A DNA stretch of 6,930 bases from Bacillota bacterium (lineage in GTDB: Bacteria; Bacillota; Desulfotomaculia; Desulfotomaculales; Desulfallaceae). Position 1 is the first letter of the stretch; the number at the start of each line of letters is the position of its first letter. Shown piece after piece: positions 1 through 5,090 of the stretch. A program made the translations under genes and the position numbers. The notes under the pieces are model-generated. The model saw nothing but the letters and a program-made list of their open reading frames with translations, was not told the DNA's origin and did not search any database. The stretch is from the NCBI GenBank assembly GCA_009781965.1, contig WQUS01000082.1, forward strand, positions 1 through 6,930. The letters run 5' to 3'.

Positions 1-1179
1 GAATACAATGAGTTTTACAAGTTTATCGCCAACGCTTTTACCGAACCCAAGTACCGGCTGCATTTTTCCGTGGACGCGCCGCTGGCCATCAACGCGCTGC
101 TCTATGTGCCGGGGGAAAACATGGAGCGCTTCGGATTCGGCAAATTGGAACCGGGCGTGCACCTGTACTGCCGCAAGGTCATGATCCAGCAGAATGCCGA
201 GGGATTGCTGCCGGAGTGGCTGCGTTTTGTGAAAGGCGTGGTGGACAGCGAGGATATTCCGCTGAATATTTCCCGGGAGACCATGCAGGACAGCGCCCTG
301 ATGAACAAGCTGCGCCGGGTGATTACCGGGCGGCTGCTCAAGTTTTTAGGCGAGCAGGCCAAATCAGATCCCGACAAGTACGCCGAATTTTGGCAAACCT
401 TCGGTATTTTTCTCAAGGAGGGGGCCGCTTCAGACTTCAACCACTATAAAGATATCGCTCCCCTGCTGCGGTTTGAGTCGTCAAAATCAGCACCGGGCAA
501 GTATGTGTCCCTGGAACAGTACGTGGATGGCATGGCGGAAAATCAAAAGCACATTTACTATATCAACGGGCCCGGCCGGGAAGCTATTGAAGCCGGTCCC
601 TACCTGGAAGCCTTCCGGGCCAGGGATATGGAAGTGCTTTACACCCACGAACCGGTGGACGACTTTGTGCTGAACAGACTGGCCGAATTTAAGGAGAAAA
701 AACTGGTCTCCGCCGATCAGGCCGAACTGGATCTGCCGGAGAACCAGGATGAACCAGCCGCGGAGGGGAAATTGTCCGGCGAAGATTTGAAAAATCTGCT
801 GGCTTGGATCAAGCAGACCCTGGGCGACCGGGTTGACGAGGTGCGGGAATCGAAAAGATTGGTGGACAGTCCGGCGGTGCTGATTAACCTGGACGAGTAT
901 ATGACCAGCAGCATGCAGCGGGTGTTCCAGGCTATGAACCCAAATGCGCCCGGCGGCTTCCACAAGGCGCTGGAGATTAACCCCGCCCACCGGCTGGTTA
1001 AGGGCCTGGCCGCGCTGCGGCTGAAAGACGCGGATTTTGCCGCCATCGCGGTGGAACAAATCTATGATAACGCCTTGATTGCCGCCGGCTTGGGCGCCGA
1101 CCCCAGAGATATGGTCAACCGCATGTATCAAATTCTGGAGCGGGCCCTGGGCGAAGGCGCAGGGGATCAAGAAGCTTAA
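1..1179 (+). CDS. htpG: Molecular chaperone HtpG (bacterial Hsp90), C-terminal part, 5' truncated
   Basis: This is the ATP-dependent cytosolic chaperone Hsp90, a homodimer that remodels client proteins. The frame is open from base 1 and ends at TAA 1177-1179, so 392 C-terminal residues are present. The N-terminal ATPase domain and the true start lie upstream of the window; the GTG at position 70 is internal. The visible part begins in the middle domain with NEFYKFIANAF, then LLYVPGEN and LYCRKVMI. It then carries the strongly conserved Hsp90 signature FVKGVVDSEDIPLNISRE (about residues 76-93 of the visible part). The C-terminal dimerisation domain ends with an INPAHRLVKGL segment, which matches the usual 'EINPxHPLVKxL' of bacterial HtpG. 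The tail is short and acidic and lacks the MEEVD peptide of eukaryotic cytosolic Hsp90, as expected for bacteria. No frameshift is seen. The next gene on the same strand starts about 105 bp downstream. Confidence 0.96.
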   Translation, partial: EYNEFYKFIANAFTEPKYRLHFSVDAPLAINALLYVPGENMERFGFGKLEPGVHLYCRKVMIQQNAEGLLPEWLRFVKGVVDSEDIPLNISRETMQDSALMNKLRRVITGRLLKFLGEQAKSDPDKYAEFWQTFGIFLKEGAASDFNHYKDIAPLLRFESSKSAPGKYVSLEQYVDGMAENQKHIYYINGPGREAIEAGPYLEAFRARDMEVLYTHEPVDDFVLNRLAEFKEKKLVSADQAELDLPENQDEPAAEGKLSGEDLKNLLAWIKQTLGDRVDEVRESKRLVDSPAVLINLDEYMTSSMQRVFQAMNPNAPGGFHKALEINPAHRLVKGLAALRLKDADFAAIAVEQIYDNALIAAGLGADPRDMVNRMYQILERALGEGAGDQEA

Positions 1180-1230
1180 TTGGCCTGATTAAAATTACCG
1201 GCGCCACATTAGATAAACTCCGGTCCAAAT

Positions 1231-1256
1231 GGGTATCTTAAGCTTTATAAGAACCC
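1231..1256 (+). terminator. Bulged stem-loop between htpG and the prenyltransferase gene
   Basis: GGGT-A-TCTTA (1231-1240) can pair with TAAGAACCC (1248-1256), giving nine base pairs with one bulged A and the loop AGCTTTA. It starts 51 bp after the htpG stop and ends 11 bp before the Shine-Dalgarno site of the next gene. No run of T follows, so it is not a textbook intrinsic terminator. It could be a weak or factor-assisted terminator, an mRNA-stabilising end, or a leader structure acting on the downstream gene. The function is inferred from pairing and position only. Confidence 0.35.
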
Positions 1257-1267
1257 CAACTTATGCC

Positions 1268-1272
1268 GGAGG
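1268..1272 (+). promoter_or_regulatory. Shine-Dalgarno site deciding the start of the prenyltransferase gene
   Basis: GGAGG at 1268-1272 is the only strong ribosome binding site here. It directly abuts the TTG at 1273, leaving no spacing, so that codon is unlikely to be the start. The in-frame ATG at 1285 lies 12 bases after it, which is long but workable, and is preferred. Confidence 0.55.
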
Positions 1273-1284
1273 TTGACAAAAGGT

Positions 1285-1962
1285 ATGGCCGGAACATCTT
1301 TTAAACGCTTGCCGAAACATGTGGGGATTATCCCCGACGGCAACAGAAGGTGGGCGGCAGGCAAAGGTCTGCCGAAACAGGATGGTTACCAAAAAGGGTT
1401 GGAACCGGGGATTATGCTTTACGAGACCTGCCTGGAACTGGGCATCCCCGAATTGACTTTTTATGGCTTTACCCAGGACAACACCAAGCGTCCGGCTGTG
1501 CAGACAGCCGCTTTCCGGCAAGCCTGCGTGGACGCGGTGCGCAGGCTTGCGGAACGGGACGCCGCCCTGCTGGTCATCGGCGATCACACTTCCCCCCTGT
1601 TCCCGGCCGAACTGCTGGAATACACGGCCAGAAAAACCTTTGGCCGCGGGGGGATCAAAGTCAACTTTCTGGTTAACTACGGCTGGAAGTGGGATTTAAA
1701 CCACCTGGCCAACGGGCTCGCCCAAACACCCGGCGCCATGAACGCCGGCGACATCCGGCAAGCGGTGGCTTCTTACGATATCTCCCGCATGGATTTAATC
1801 GTCCGCTGGGGCGGCCGGCGCCGGTTAAGCGGCTTTTTACCGATTCAGTCCATCTATGCCGATTTTTATGTGGTAGATGAAATGTGGCCGGATTTTGACA
1901 AACAGCACTTTTACGACGCGTTAAGCTGGTACGAAGAACAGGATGTCACCCTGGGCGGTTAA
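1285..1962 (+). CDS. Divergent cis-prenyltransferase, undecaprenyl diphosphate synthase (UppS) family
   Basis: The 225-residue product belongs to the family that condenses isopentenyl diphosphate onto an allylic diphosphate with cis geometry; UppS makes the lipid carrier for peptidoglycan. Family landmarks: HVGIIPDGNRRWA (residues 12-24, usually HxAxIMDGNGRWA, keeping the catalytic Asp18), LTFYGFTQDNTKRP (57-70, the 'FSTENWxRP' region), VIGD (97-100), NYGWKWDL (131-138, usually NYGGRxEI) and VRWGGRRRLSGF (173-184). The last keeps both diphosphate-binding arginines (174, 180) and Ser182, and is followed by QSIYADFYVVDEMWPDF. Several usually invariant positions differ: the second Gly of DGNG is Arg21, the 'GH' after it is GY, FSTENW is FTQDNT, IRTGG is VRWGG, and the YAE metal-ligand Glu is Asp193. 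The protein is also shorter than typical UppS (about 250). It is probably a paralog alongside a standard uppS elsewhere, with changed substrate or reduced activity; the substrate cannot be stated. The start was chosen by the GGAGG site at 1268. Confidence 0.82.
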   Translation: MAGTSFKRLPKHVGIIPDGNRRWAAGKGLPKQDGYQKGLEPGIMLYETCLELGIPELTFYGFTQDNTKRPAVQTAAFRQACVDAVRRLAERDAALLVIGDHTSPLFPAELLEYTARKTFGRGGIKVNFLVNYGWKWDLNHLANGLAQTPGAMNAGDIRQAVASYDISRMDLIVRWGGRRRLSGFLPIQSIYADFYVVDEMWPDFDKQHFYDALSWYEEQDVTLGG

Positions 1963-1981
1963 CAGCCGGTGGTTAACCGCC
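1954..1981. terminator. Perfect 10-bp stem-loop overlapping the stop codon, between convergent genes
   Basis: GGCGGTTAAC (1954-1963) and GTTAACCGCC (1972-1981) are exact reverse complements around an 8-base loop. The stem can be lengthened on the outside by a few pairs if one G is bulged. It overlaps the TAA of the prenyltransferase gene (1960-1962) and ends 19 bp before the end of the convergent CGGC gene. It is therefore well placed to end transcription from both sides. There is no T-run on either strand, so it is not a classic intrinsic terminator. Confidence 0.5.
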
Positions 1982-2000
1982 AGTTACTGGTCACATCACT

Positions 2001-2354
2001 TTAGTAATTGTGCGTGCCAATCACCACGGGTACTCCGTATTTGTTGGACAGCATTTCCTTAATTTTATCCAGATCAATAGGGCAACCAGCAGTTTTGTTT
2101 GCTTTGACCATACAGGTGGCTAAATGAATAGCGTCGATGTCCCGCTCCAGGTAGTCGGCTTGTTCCATTACCAGACCTACTTTGGGCATCACCAGGCCCG
2201 GGCAATCCCCGCAGCCACACATGGCGGTAATTTTTACTTCGTCGTAATTGGCGAATTCGCCCTCTTTTAACTCGGCGGCTTTGAAACACTTCAAACAGGC
2301 GACACAGTTGATATCCCTGATTCTGGCGCAGCTGACAAGTAAGACCTTGGACAT
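2001..2354 (-). CDS. CGGC-domain small cysteine-rich protein
   Basis: The 117-residue cytosolic protein fits the CGGC family (Pfam CGGC domain), small putative metal-binding proteins of anaerobic bacteria and archaea whose function is not established. Family-like landmarks in order: an N-terminal strand VLLVSCARIRD (4-14), the segment NCVACLKCF (16-24), the cysteine motif CGCGDCPG (46-53), IHLATCM (76-82), GCP (90-92) and the C-terminal VVIGTHNY (110-117). It has nine cysteines (9, 17, 20, 23, 46, 48, 51, 81, 91) and histidines at 77 and 115, enough for a metal or iron-sulfur site; this is inference. The signature reads CGCGDC rather than plain CGGC, giving an extra Cys. The start ATG (2354-2352) has GGGAG about 9 bases upstream on the minus strand. 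It is divergent from the envelope protein gene and convergent with the prenyltransferase gene, so it is probably transcribed alone. Confidence 0.88.
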   Translation of the reverse strand: MSKVLLVSCARIRDINCVACLKCFKAAELKEGEFANYDEVKITAMCGCGDCPGLVMPKVGLVMEQADYLERDIDAIHLATCMVKANKTAGCPIDLDKIKEMLSNKYGVPVVIGTHNY

Positions 2355-2392
2355 AATTCCACGCTCCCGTTTTAAAGTAATCTGCTTGGATA

Positions 2393-2444
2393 TTAACCTG
2401 GATATTCAACATGCAACATGTGTATACCTGCTGAAACAGGTTAA
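2393..2444. repeat. 8-bp inverted repeat in the divergent intergenic region
   Basis: TTAACCTG (2393-2400) and CAGGTTAA (2437-2444) are exact reverse complements 36 bp apart, in the 166-bp gap between two divergent genes. The enclosed stretch also has the direct repeat CAACATGCAACATG (2408-2421). Just outside is the 10-bp palindrome GATAATTATC (2461-2470). Such symmetry suits a regulator binding site or looping operator shared by the two genes, but an arm of eight bases could be chance. Confidence 0.3.
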
Positions 2445-2481
2445 GTTGTTCACCGGTATAGATAATTATCAACAATTTAGT

Positions 2482-2487
2482 TATAAT
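2482..2487 (+). promoter_or_regulatory. Candidate -10 box for the envelope protein gene
   Basis: TATAAT lies 33 bp before the ATG at 2521 in an A/T-rich stretch (2456-2490), unlike the GC-rich coding regions around it. No good -35 hexamer sits 16-18 bp upstream, so either the promoter is activator-dependent or the match is chance. The palindrome GATAATTATC (2461-2470) lies where the -35 would be, so a regulator could act there. Confidence 0.3.
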
Positions 2488-2506
2488 TTAATGAATCGTT
2501 TACAGC

Positions 2507-2512
2507 AAAGGA
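2507..2512 (+). promoter_or_regulatory. Shine-Dalgarno site fixing the envelope protein start
   Basis: AAAGGA at 2507-2512 is 8 bases before ATG 2521. It supports that codon over the in-frame ATG at 2491 and over upstream in-frame starts, which would run across the divergent CGGC gene. Confidence 0.65.
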
Positions 2513-2520
2513 ATGTACTA

Positions 2521-4791
2521 ATGAAAAAAACCTATCTCCTGCTTCTGCTGCTTATATCCATAGCAACGATAGTAATATGCGCCGTCTGGCCCTCCGGCCA
2601 GACCAAAGGAATAACTGTTTCCTCCAGTTACGGACGGGGAGCAGCCCAGCCAAAAATCATAGCCCAAACCAAAGAACCAGGCCATGTTTATCTGGTTACT
2701 GTTGACCGGCTAACTTTGCAGGATCTGGTTGAGCGCCAGGATTTATTCGCTCCAATAACCGGGCAGGCCGCTTTGGGCTTGATGAGCGTAGGGGTGTATG
2801 GCGGTCTGACACCGGATAACTCATACGCATCTATTGGCGCCGGAGCGCCGATAAGCGCTGCTAATACCGCTTTGAACGGCATAAATACCGGGGGAACCAT
2901 CCAAAATATCCCCGCTGTCGATATCTACCGCCAAAGAACCGGGCTTTACGCCCCTGCCCATACTGTGGTGCAGCTTGATATAGCCCGCATTAAAACGTTA
3001 AACGCCGGGAACAGTTACTCTGTTACGCCCGGTTTATTAGGCACAATTTTACAGGCTCATCACGTTCCGGTGTCCGTAATGGGCAACGCGGACACTAAAG
3101 AAGAAAAAGCCCGCCCGGCGGTAGCTTTAGCCATGGATGAAAGCGGTTTGGCGCCCGGCGGCGACGTCAGCAATAACCTGTTGACCCACGACGTCTCTTT
3201 TCCCGGCGGAATGCGCACCGACTATAATAAGCTGTTATCGTCAGTCATGAACAGCAAAAATAACTCCGGTTTAGTAGTGGTGGAATTGGGCGACTTGGAA
3301 CGGCTGGAAACATACGGACCTTATCTTGATGGGCAGGTATTACAAACCCAGCGTCAAGAGACATTAAGCCGGGAAGCCTATTTTATTACCCGTTTACTGG
3401 AGGCAATGAATCGGGACCGCGACATGCTGTTGGTTGTTTCACCCACGCCCAGGGGCAACTATGTATCCGGCGCCAACTATATTACCCCGGCGCTGGTTAT
3501 ACATAATTCCGTTCAGCCCGGCTTTTTAACTTCGACCACTACGCGGCGGCCGGGGATTATGAAAAACACTGATTTAGCCCCGACGATACTTAATTTTTAC
3601 CATATCGAGGCCCCGGATCTCATGTATGGCCAAACATTATCTGTCATACCGGCCAATCAGGCTGTAGCCTCATTAGCAACGCTATATACACAATTGGAAC
3701 AAAATAACCGGCTTCGCTCCCCGATACTGCATAATTATGTGTTGATATTGCTGATCCTGCTGCTGCTTTCTTTGGGCGCCATCTTTTTGCCCCGGCCCAA
3801 TATCCTGGTGCGGATTCTTAAAGCACTGCTGCTGGCGGCAATGGCTGTGCCGGTAACCTTATTATTAGTAACCTTGCTGCCCGAGGGAACTCCCACCCAG
3901 TTGTTGTTTGAAATCGGCGCCTTAGTGGTTGGTATAACATCCGCCGTTTATTTATGGCTTAACAATCGCTCCCACGACCTGGACCCGTTTATTATGATCA
4001 CCCTGCTCACTTCGTTGTGTATTATTATCGATTTATTGTTGGGCGCGCCGCTGCAAAAGAGCTCCCTCTTGAGCTATGATCCGATACCGGGGGCCAGATT
4101 TTATGGTCTGGGCAATGAGTATGAGGGGATATTGCTGGGCTCCACTATTATTGCCACTACGGCTTTAATTGATCGGTTTGCTAAATATCCCCGCAAGATC
4201 TCGATTGGCTTAGCCGGGCTATACTACTTAATTAATTTGTATATTATCGCGGCGCCGGAAAAGGGAGCTGACGCCGGCGGAGCAATAGCCGGCACTTTTG
4301 CCTTTCTCATTGTCCTGTTATTACTGCTTGGCTTTAAACTTAATCTGCGTACAATCGCGATCACCGTTATCACCGTATTAATTCTTTTGCTGGGTTTAAC
4401 CCTTTACGATTTGCACAAGCCGTTACAAGCCCAATCCCATATCGGTCGCACAGCTAATTTGATCTTACAAAATGGCCCGGGACCAATGTTTAATATCATT
4501 TACCGGAAAATAAATATGAACATCAGATTAATTAAATACACTATCTGGAGCAGGGTCTTTTTAGTCAGCCTAGCCAGTTTGGCAATTTTATTTTATCAGC
4601 CGGTAGGCGCCATGCAGCGCATTCTCACCCGTTATCCCCAAACCTTTATCGGCCTGATCGGCGTCACCGCAGCCAGCATCACCGGACTTATTTTCAACGA
4701 CTCCGGTATCGTCACCGCAGCCACAGCCATGATCTTTGGCGCGCCAACCTTGCTGTACCTGATTTTGCGCATGCCGCGTCCCGATAGCTAA
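2521..4791 (+). CDS. Large polytopic membrane protein with alkaline-phosphatase-superfamily-like outer domain
   Basis: This is a 756-residue envelope protein of unknown function. It begins MKK followed by a hydrophobic stretch (5-23), a signal anchor or signal peptide. Residues about 50-400 look like a degenerate alkaline-phosphatase/sulfatase fold: GHVYLVTVDRLTLQD (54-68, first metal-Asp region), PDNSYASIGAGAP (98-110, nucleophile region), GLLGTILQ (171-178) and GNAD (188-191), LVVVELGDLERLE (251-263), and TTRRPGIMKNTDLAPTIL (340-357), close to the DxAPTIL element of phosphoglyceromutase and sulfatase relatives. The usual metal-binding 'SDHG' is replaced by VVSPTPRG (305-312), so ordinary two-metal catalysis is doubtful. 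About ten helices follow (roughly 403-423, 429-452, 459-480, 489-508, 534-550, 560-577, 584-604, 610-629, 678-692, 706-749). Polar motifs lie between or within them: GARFYGLGNEYEG (524-536), GADAGG (582-587), SHIGR (639-643) and FNDSG (725-729). A role in building or exporting an envelope polymer is possible but unproven. A/T-ending codons are visibly more common than in neighbouring genes. Confidence 0.8.
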   Translation: MKKTYLLLLLLISIATIVICAVWPSGQTKGITVSSSYGRGAAQPKIIAQTKEPGHVYLVTVDRLTLQDLVERQDLFAPITGQAALGLMSVGVYGGLTPDNSYASIGAGAPISAANTALNGINTGGTIQNIPAVDIYRQRTGLYAPAHTVVQLDIARIKTLNAGNSYSVTPGLLGTILQAHHVPVSVMGNADTKEEKARPAVALAMDESGLAPGGDVSNNLLTHDVSFPGGMRTDYNKLLSSVMNSKNNSGLVVVELGDLERLETYGPYLDGQVLQTQRQETLSREAYFITRLLEAMNRDRDMLLVVSPTPRGNYVSGANYITPALVIHNSVQPGFLTSTTTRRPGIMKNTDLAPTILNFYHIEAPDLMYGQTLSVIPANQAVASLATLYTQLEQNNRLRSPILHNYVLILLILLLLSLGAIFLPRPNILVRILKALLLAAMAVPVTLLLVTLLPEGTPTQLLFEIGALVVGITSAVYLWLNNRSHDLDPFIMITLLTSLCIIIDLLLGAPLQKSSLLSYDPIPGARFYGLGNEYEGILLGSTIIATTALIDRFAKYPRKISIGLAGLYYLINLYIIAAPEKGADAGGAIAGTFAFLIVLLLLLGFKLNLRTIAITVITVLILLLGLTLYDLHKPLQAQSHIGRTANLILQNGPGPMFNIIYRKINMNIRLIKYTIWSRVFLVSLASLAILFYQPVGAMQRILTRYPQTFIGLIGVTAASITGLIFNDSGIVTAATAMIFGAPTLLYLILRMPRPDS

Positions 4792-4812
4792 TTTATGTTT
4801 ACTGTTCACGCG

Positions 4813-4923
4813 TTACTGTTTAGCACCATCCGGCACAAAGTTATTAACCGTGCGCTCATACTCTTCGAGAAATCGCTTACGGTTAATAACTTTACGGGCC
4901 TGGGCTATGGTATTAACAAACAT
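4813..4923 (-). CDS. Small reading frame of 36 codons, unknown function
   Basis: The frame starts at ATG (4923-4921) and ends at TAA (4815-4813). The protein begins MFVNTIAQARKVINRK, continues RFLEEYERTVNNF and ends VPDGAKQ. It is basic, largely helix-compatible and has no membrane segment. I do not recognise it. Support for past coding comes from the second copy at 4967-5046, which in the same frame still reads FVETQSQVRKTVNRK, then FLE, then after one base shift EPKRTV. Against it: there is no good ribosome binding site, the frame is open further upstream through the 7-bp repeat, and a 15-bp inverted repeat covers codons 11-15 and 25-29, so the DNA may instead be a structured element. It could be a remnant of a longer gene. 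Its position is downstream of and convergent with the envelope gene. Confidence 0.3.
   Translation of the reverse strand: MFVNTIAQARKVINRKRFLEEYERTVNNFVPDGAKQ
4837..4893. repeat. Perfect 15-bp inverted repeat (hairpin)
   Basis: AAAGTTATTAACCGT (4837-4851) and ACGGTTAATAACTTT (4879-4893) are exact reverse complements around a 27-base loop. The loop has small internal symmetry around TTCGA and a GCG/CGC pair. It starts 45 bp after the envelope gene stop, with A's at the 5' end and T's at the 3' end as in some two-way terminators, but the T tract is only three bases. It may be a terminator, an mRNA end structure or a small palindromic repeat element. Confidence 0.65.
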
Positions 4924-4931
4924 TGCATAGT

Positions 4932-4966
4932 CTCGAACCTCGAACCTCGAACTTCGAACCTCGAGT
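4932..4966. repeat. 7-bp tandem repeat, CTCGAAC
   Basis: There are three exact units CTCGAAC (4932-4952), one variant TTCGAAC (4953-4959) and a decayed fifth CTCGAGT (4960-4966). The run sits exactly between the two copies of the about 80-bp unit. It suggests slippage, or a mobile or recombining junction. The array is too short and too closely packed to be a CRISPR. Confidence 0.75.
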
Positions 4967-5046
4967 AAACCGTGCGCTTAGGCTCTTTCGAGAAATCACT
5001 TACGGTTAACGGTTTTGCGTACCTGGCTTTGTGTTTCAACAAACAC
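4967..5046 (-). pseudogene. Decayed second copy of the 36-codon reading frame
   Basis: On the minus strand from GTG (5046-5044) it reads VFVETQSQVRKTVNRK, then a TGA stop (4998-4996) where the first copy has CGA (Arg), then FLE. An extra base after that puts the next residues, EPKRTV, in another frame, matching EYERTV of the first copy. The alignment ends at the 7-bp repeat. One nonsense change plus one frameshift against an otherwise alignable protein is the pattern of a dead duplicate. It could instead be a duplicated non-coding element, since the nucleotide match is about three quarters. Confidence 0.35.
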
Positions 5047-5073
5047 TGAACGGTAACAATTAACTGGTTTGAT

Positions 5074-5083
5074 AAAGAAGGTG
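5074..5083 (+). promoter_or_regulatory. Shine-Dalgarno site pointing to a CTG start
   Basis: AAAGAAGGTG at 5074-5083 contains AAGG and AGGTG, both complementary to the 16S rRNA 3' end. It lies 7-9 bases before CTG 5091, which is in frame with the methylthiotransferase. No ATG, GTG or TTG in that frame lies at a suitable distance. An in-frame stop (TAA 5088-5090) sits immediately before the CTG, so the gene cannot begin further upstream. Confidence 0.6.
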
Positions 5084-5090
5084 TCAGTAA

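Larger units (their letters stand above)
4792..5090. other. Repeat-rich gap of about 300 bp before the methylthiotransferase gene
   Basis: No conventional gene fills this gap. It holds two diverged direct copies of an about 80-bp unit, 4846-4925 and 4968-5048. By hand alignment about 61 of 80 positions match, with one 1-base gap. The first copy carries a perfect 15-bp inverted repeat, and a 7-bp tandem repeat lies between the copies. A 6-bp hairpin, GTGTTT-CAAC-AAACAC (5031-5046), lies in the second copy. Read on the minus strand, both copies resemble the same small protein. No clear promoter for the downstream gene was found. Confidence 0.6.

Noticed and set aside
487..1170. Long minus-strand open frame opposite htpG
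   Set aside because: The plus strand encodes a clear HtpG. Long antisense frames are common opposite GC-rich coding sequence, and this one shows no family motif.
1273..1284. TTG at 1273 as the start of the prenyltransferase
   Set aside because: It touches the GGAGG site with no spacing, while ATG 1285 is at a workable distance and the family's conserved region begins only after it.
2074..2475. Minus-strand open frame of 133 codons upstream of and within the CGGC gene
   Set aside because: It lies in another frame across the CGGC coding sequence, shows no recognisable motif, and the CGGC product matches a known family along its full length.
2248..2520. Upstream extension of the envelope protein by 91 codons
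   Set aside because: It would run antisense through the well-supported CGGC gene, whereas ATG 2521 has a good ribosome binding site and begins a proper signal anchor (MKK plus hydrophobic run).
4837..4893. Integron attC recombination site
   Set aside because: The hairpin has a similar size, but its ends do not fit the RYYYAAC / GTTRRRY core sites, and no integrase or gene cassettes are near.
4932..5048. CRISPR array
   Set aside because: The tandem units are 7 bp with no spacers, the larger units occur only twice and are diverged, and no cas gene is present.
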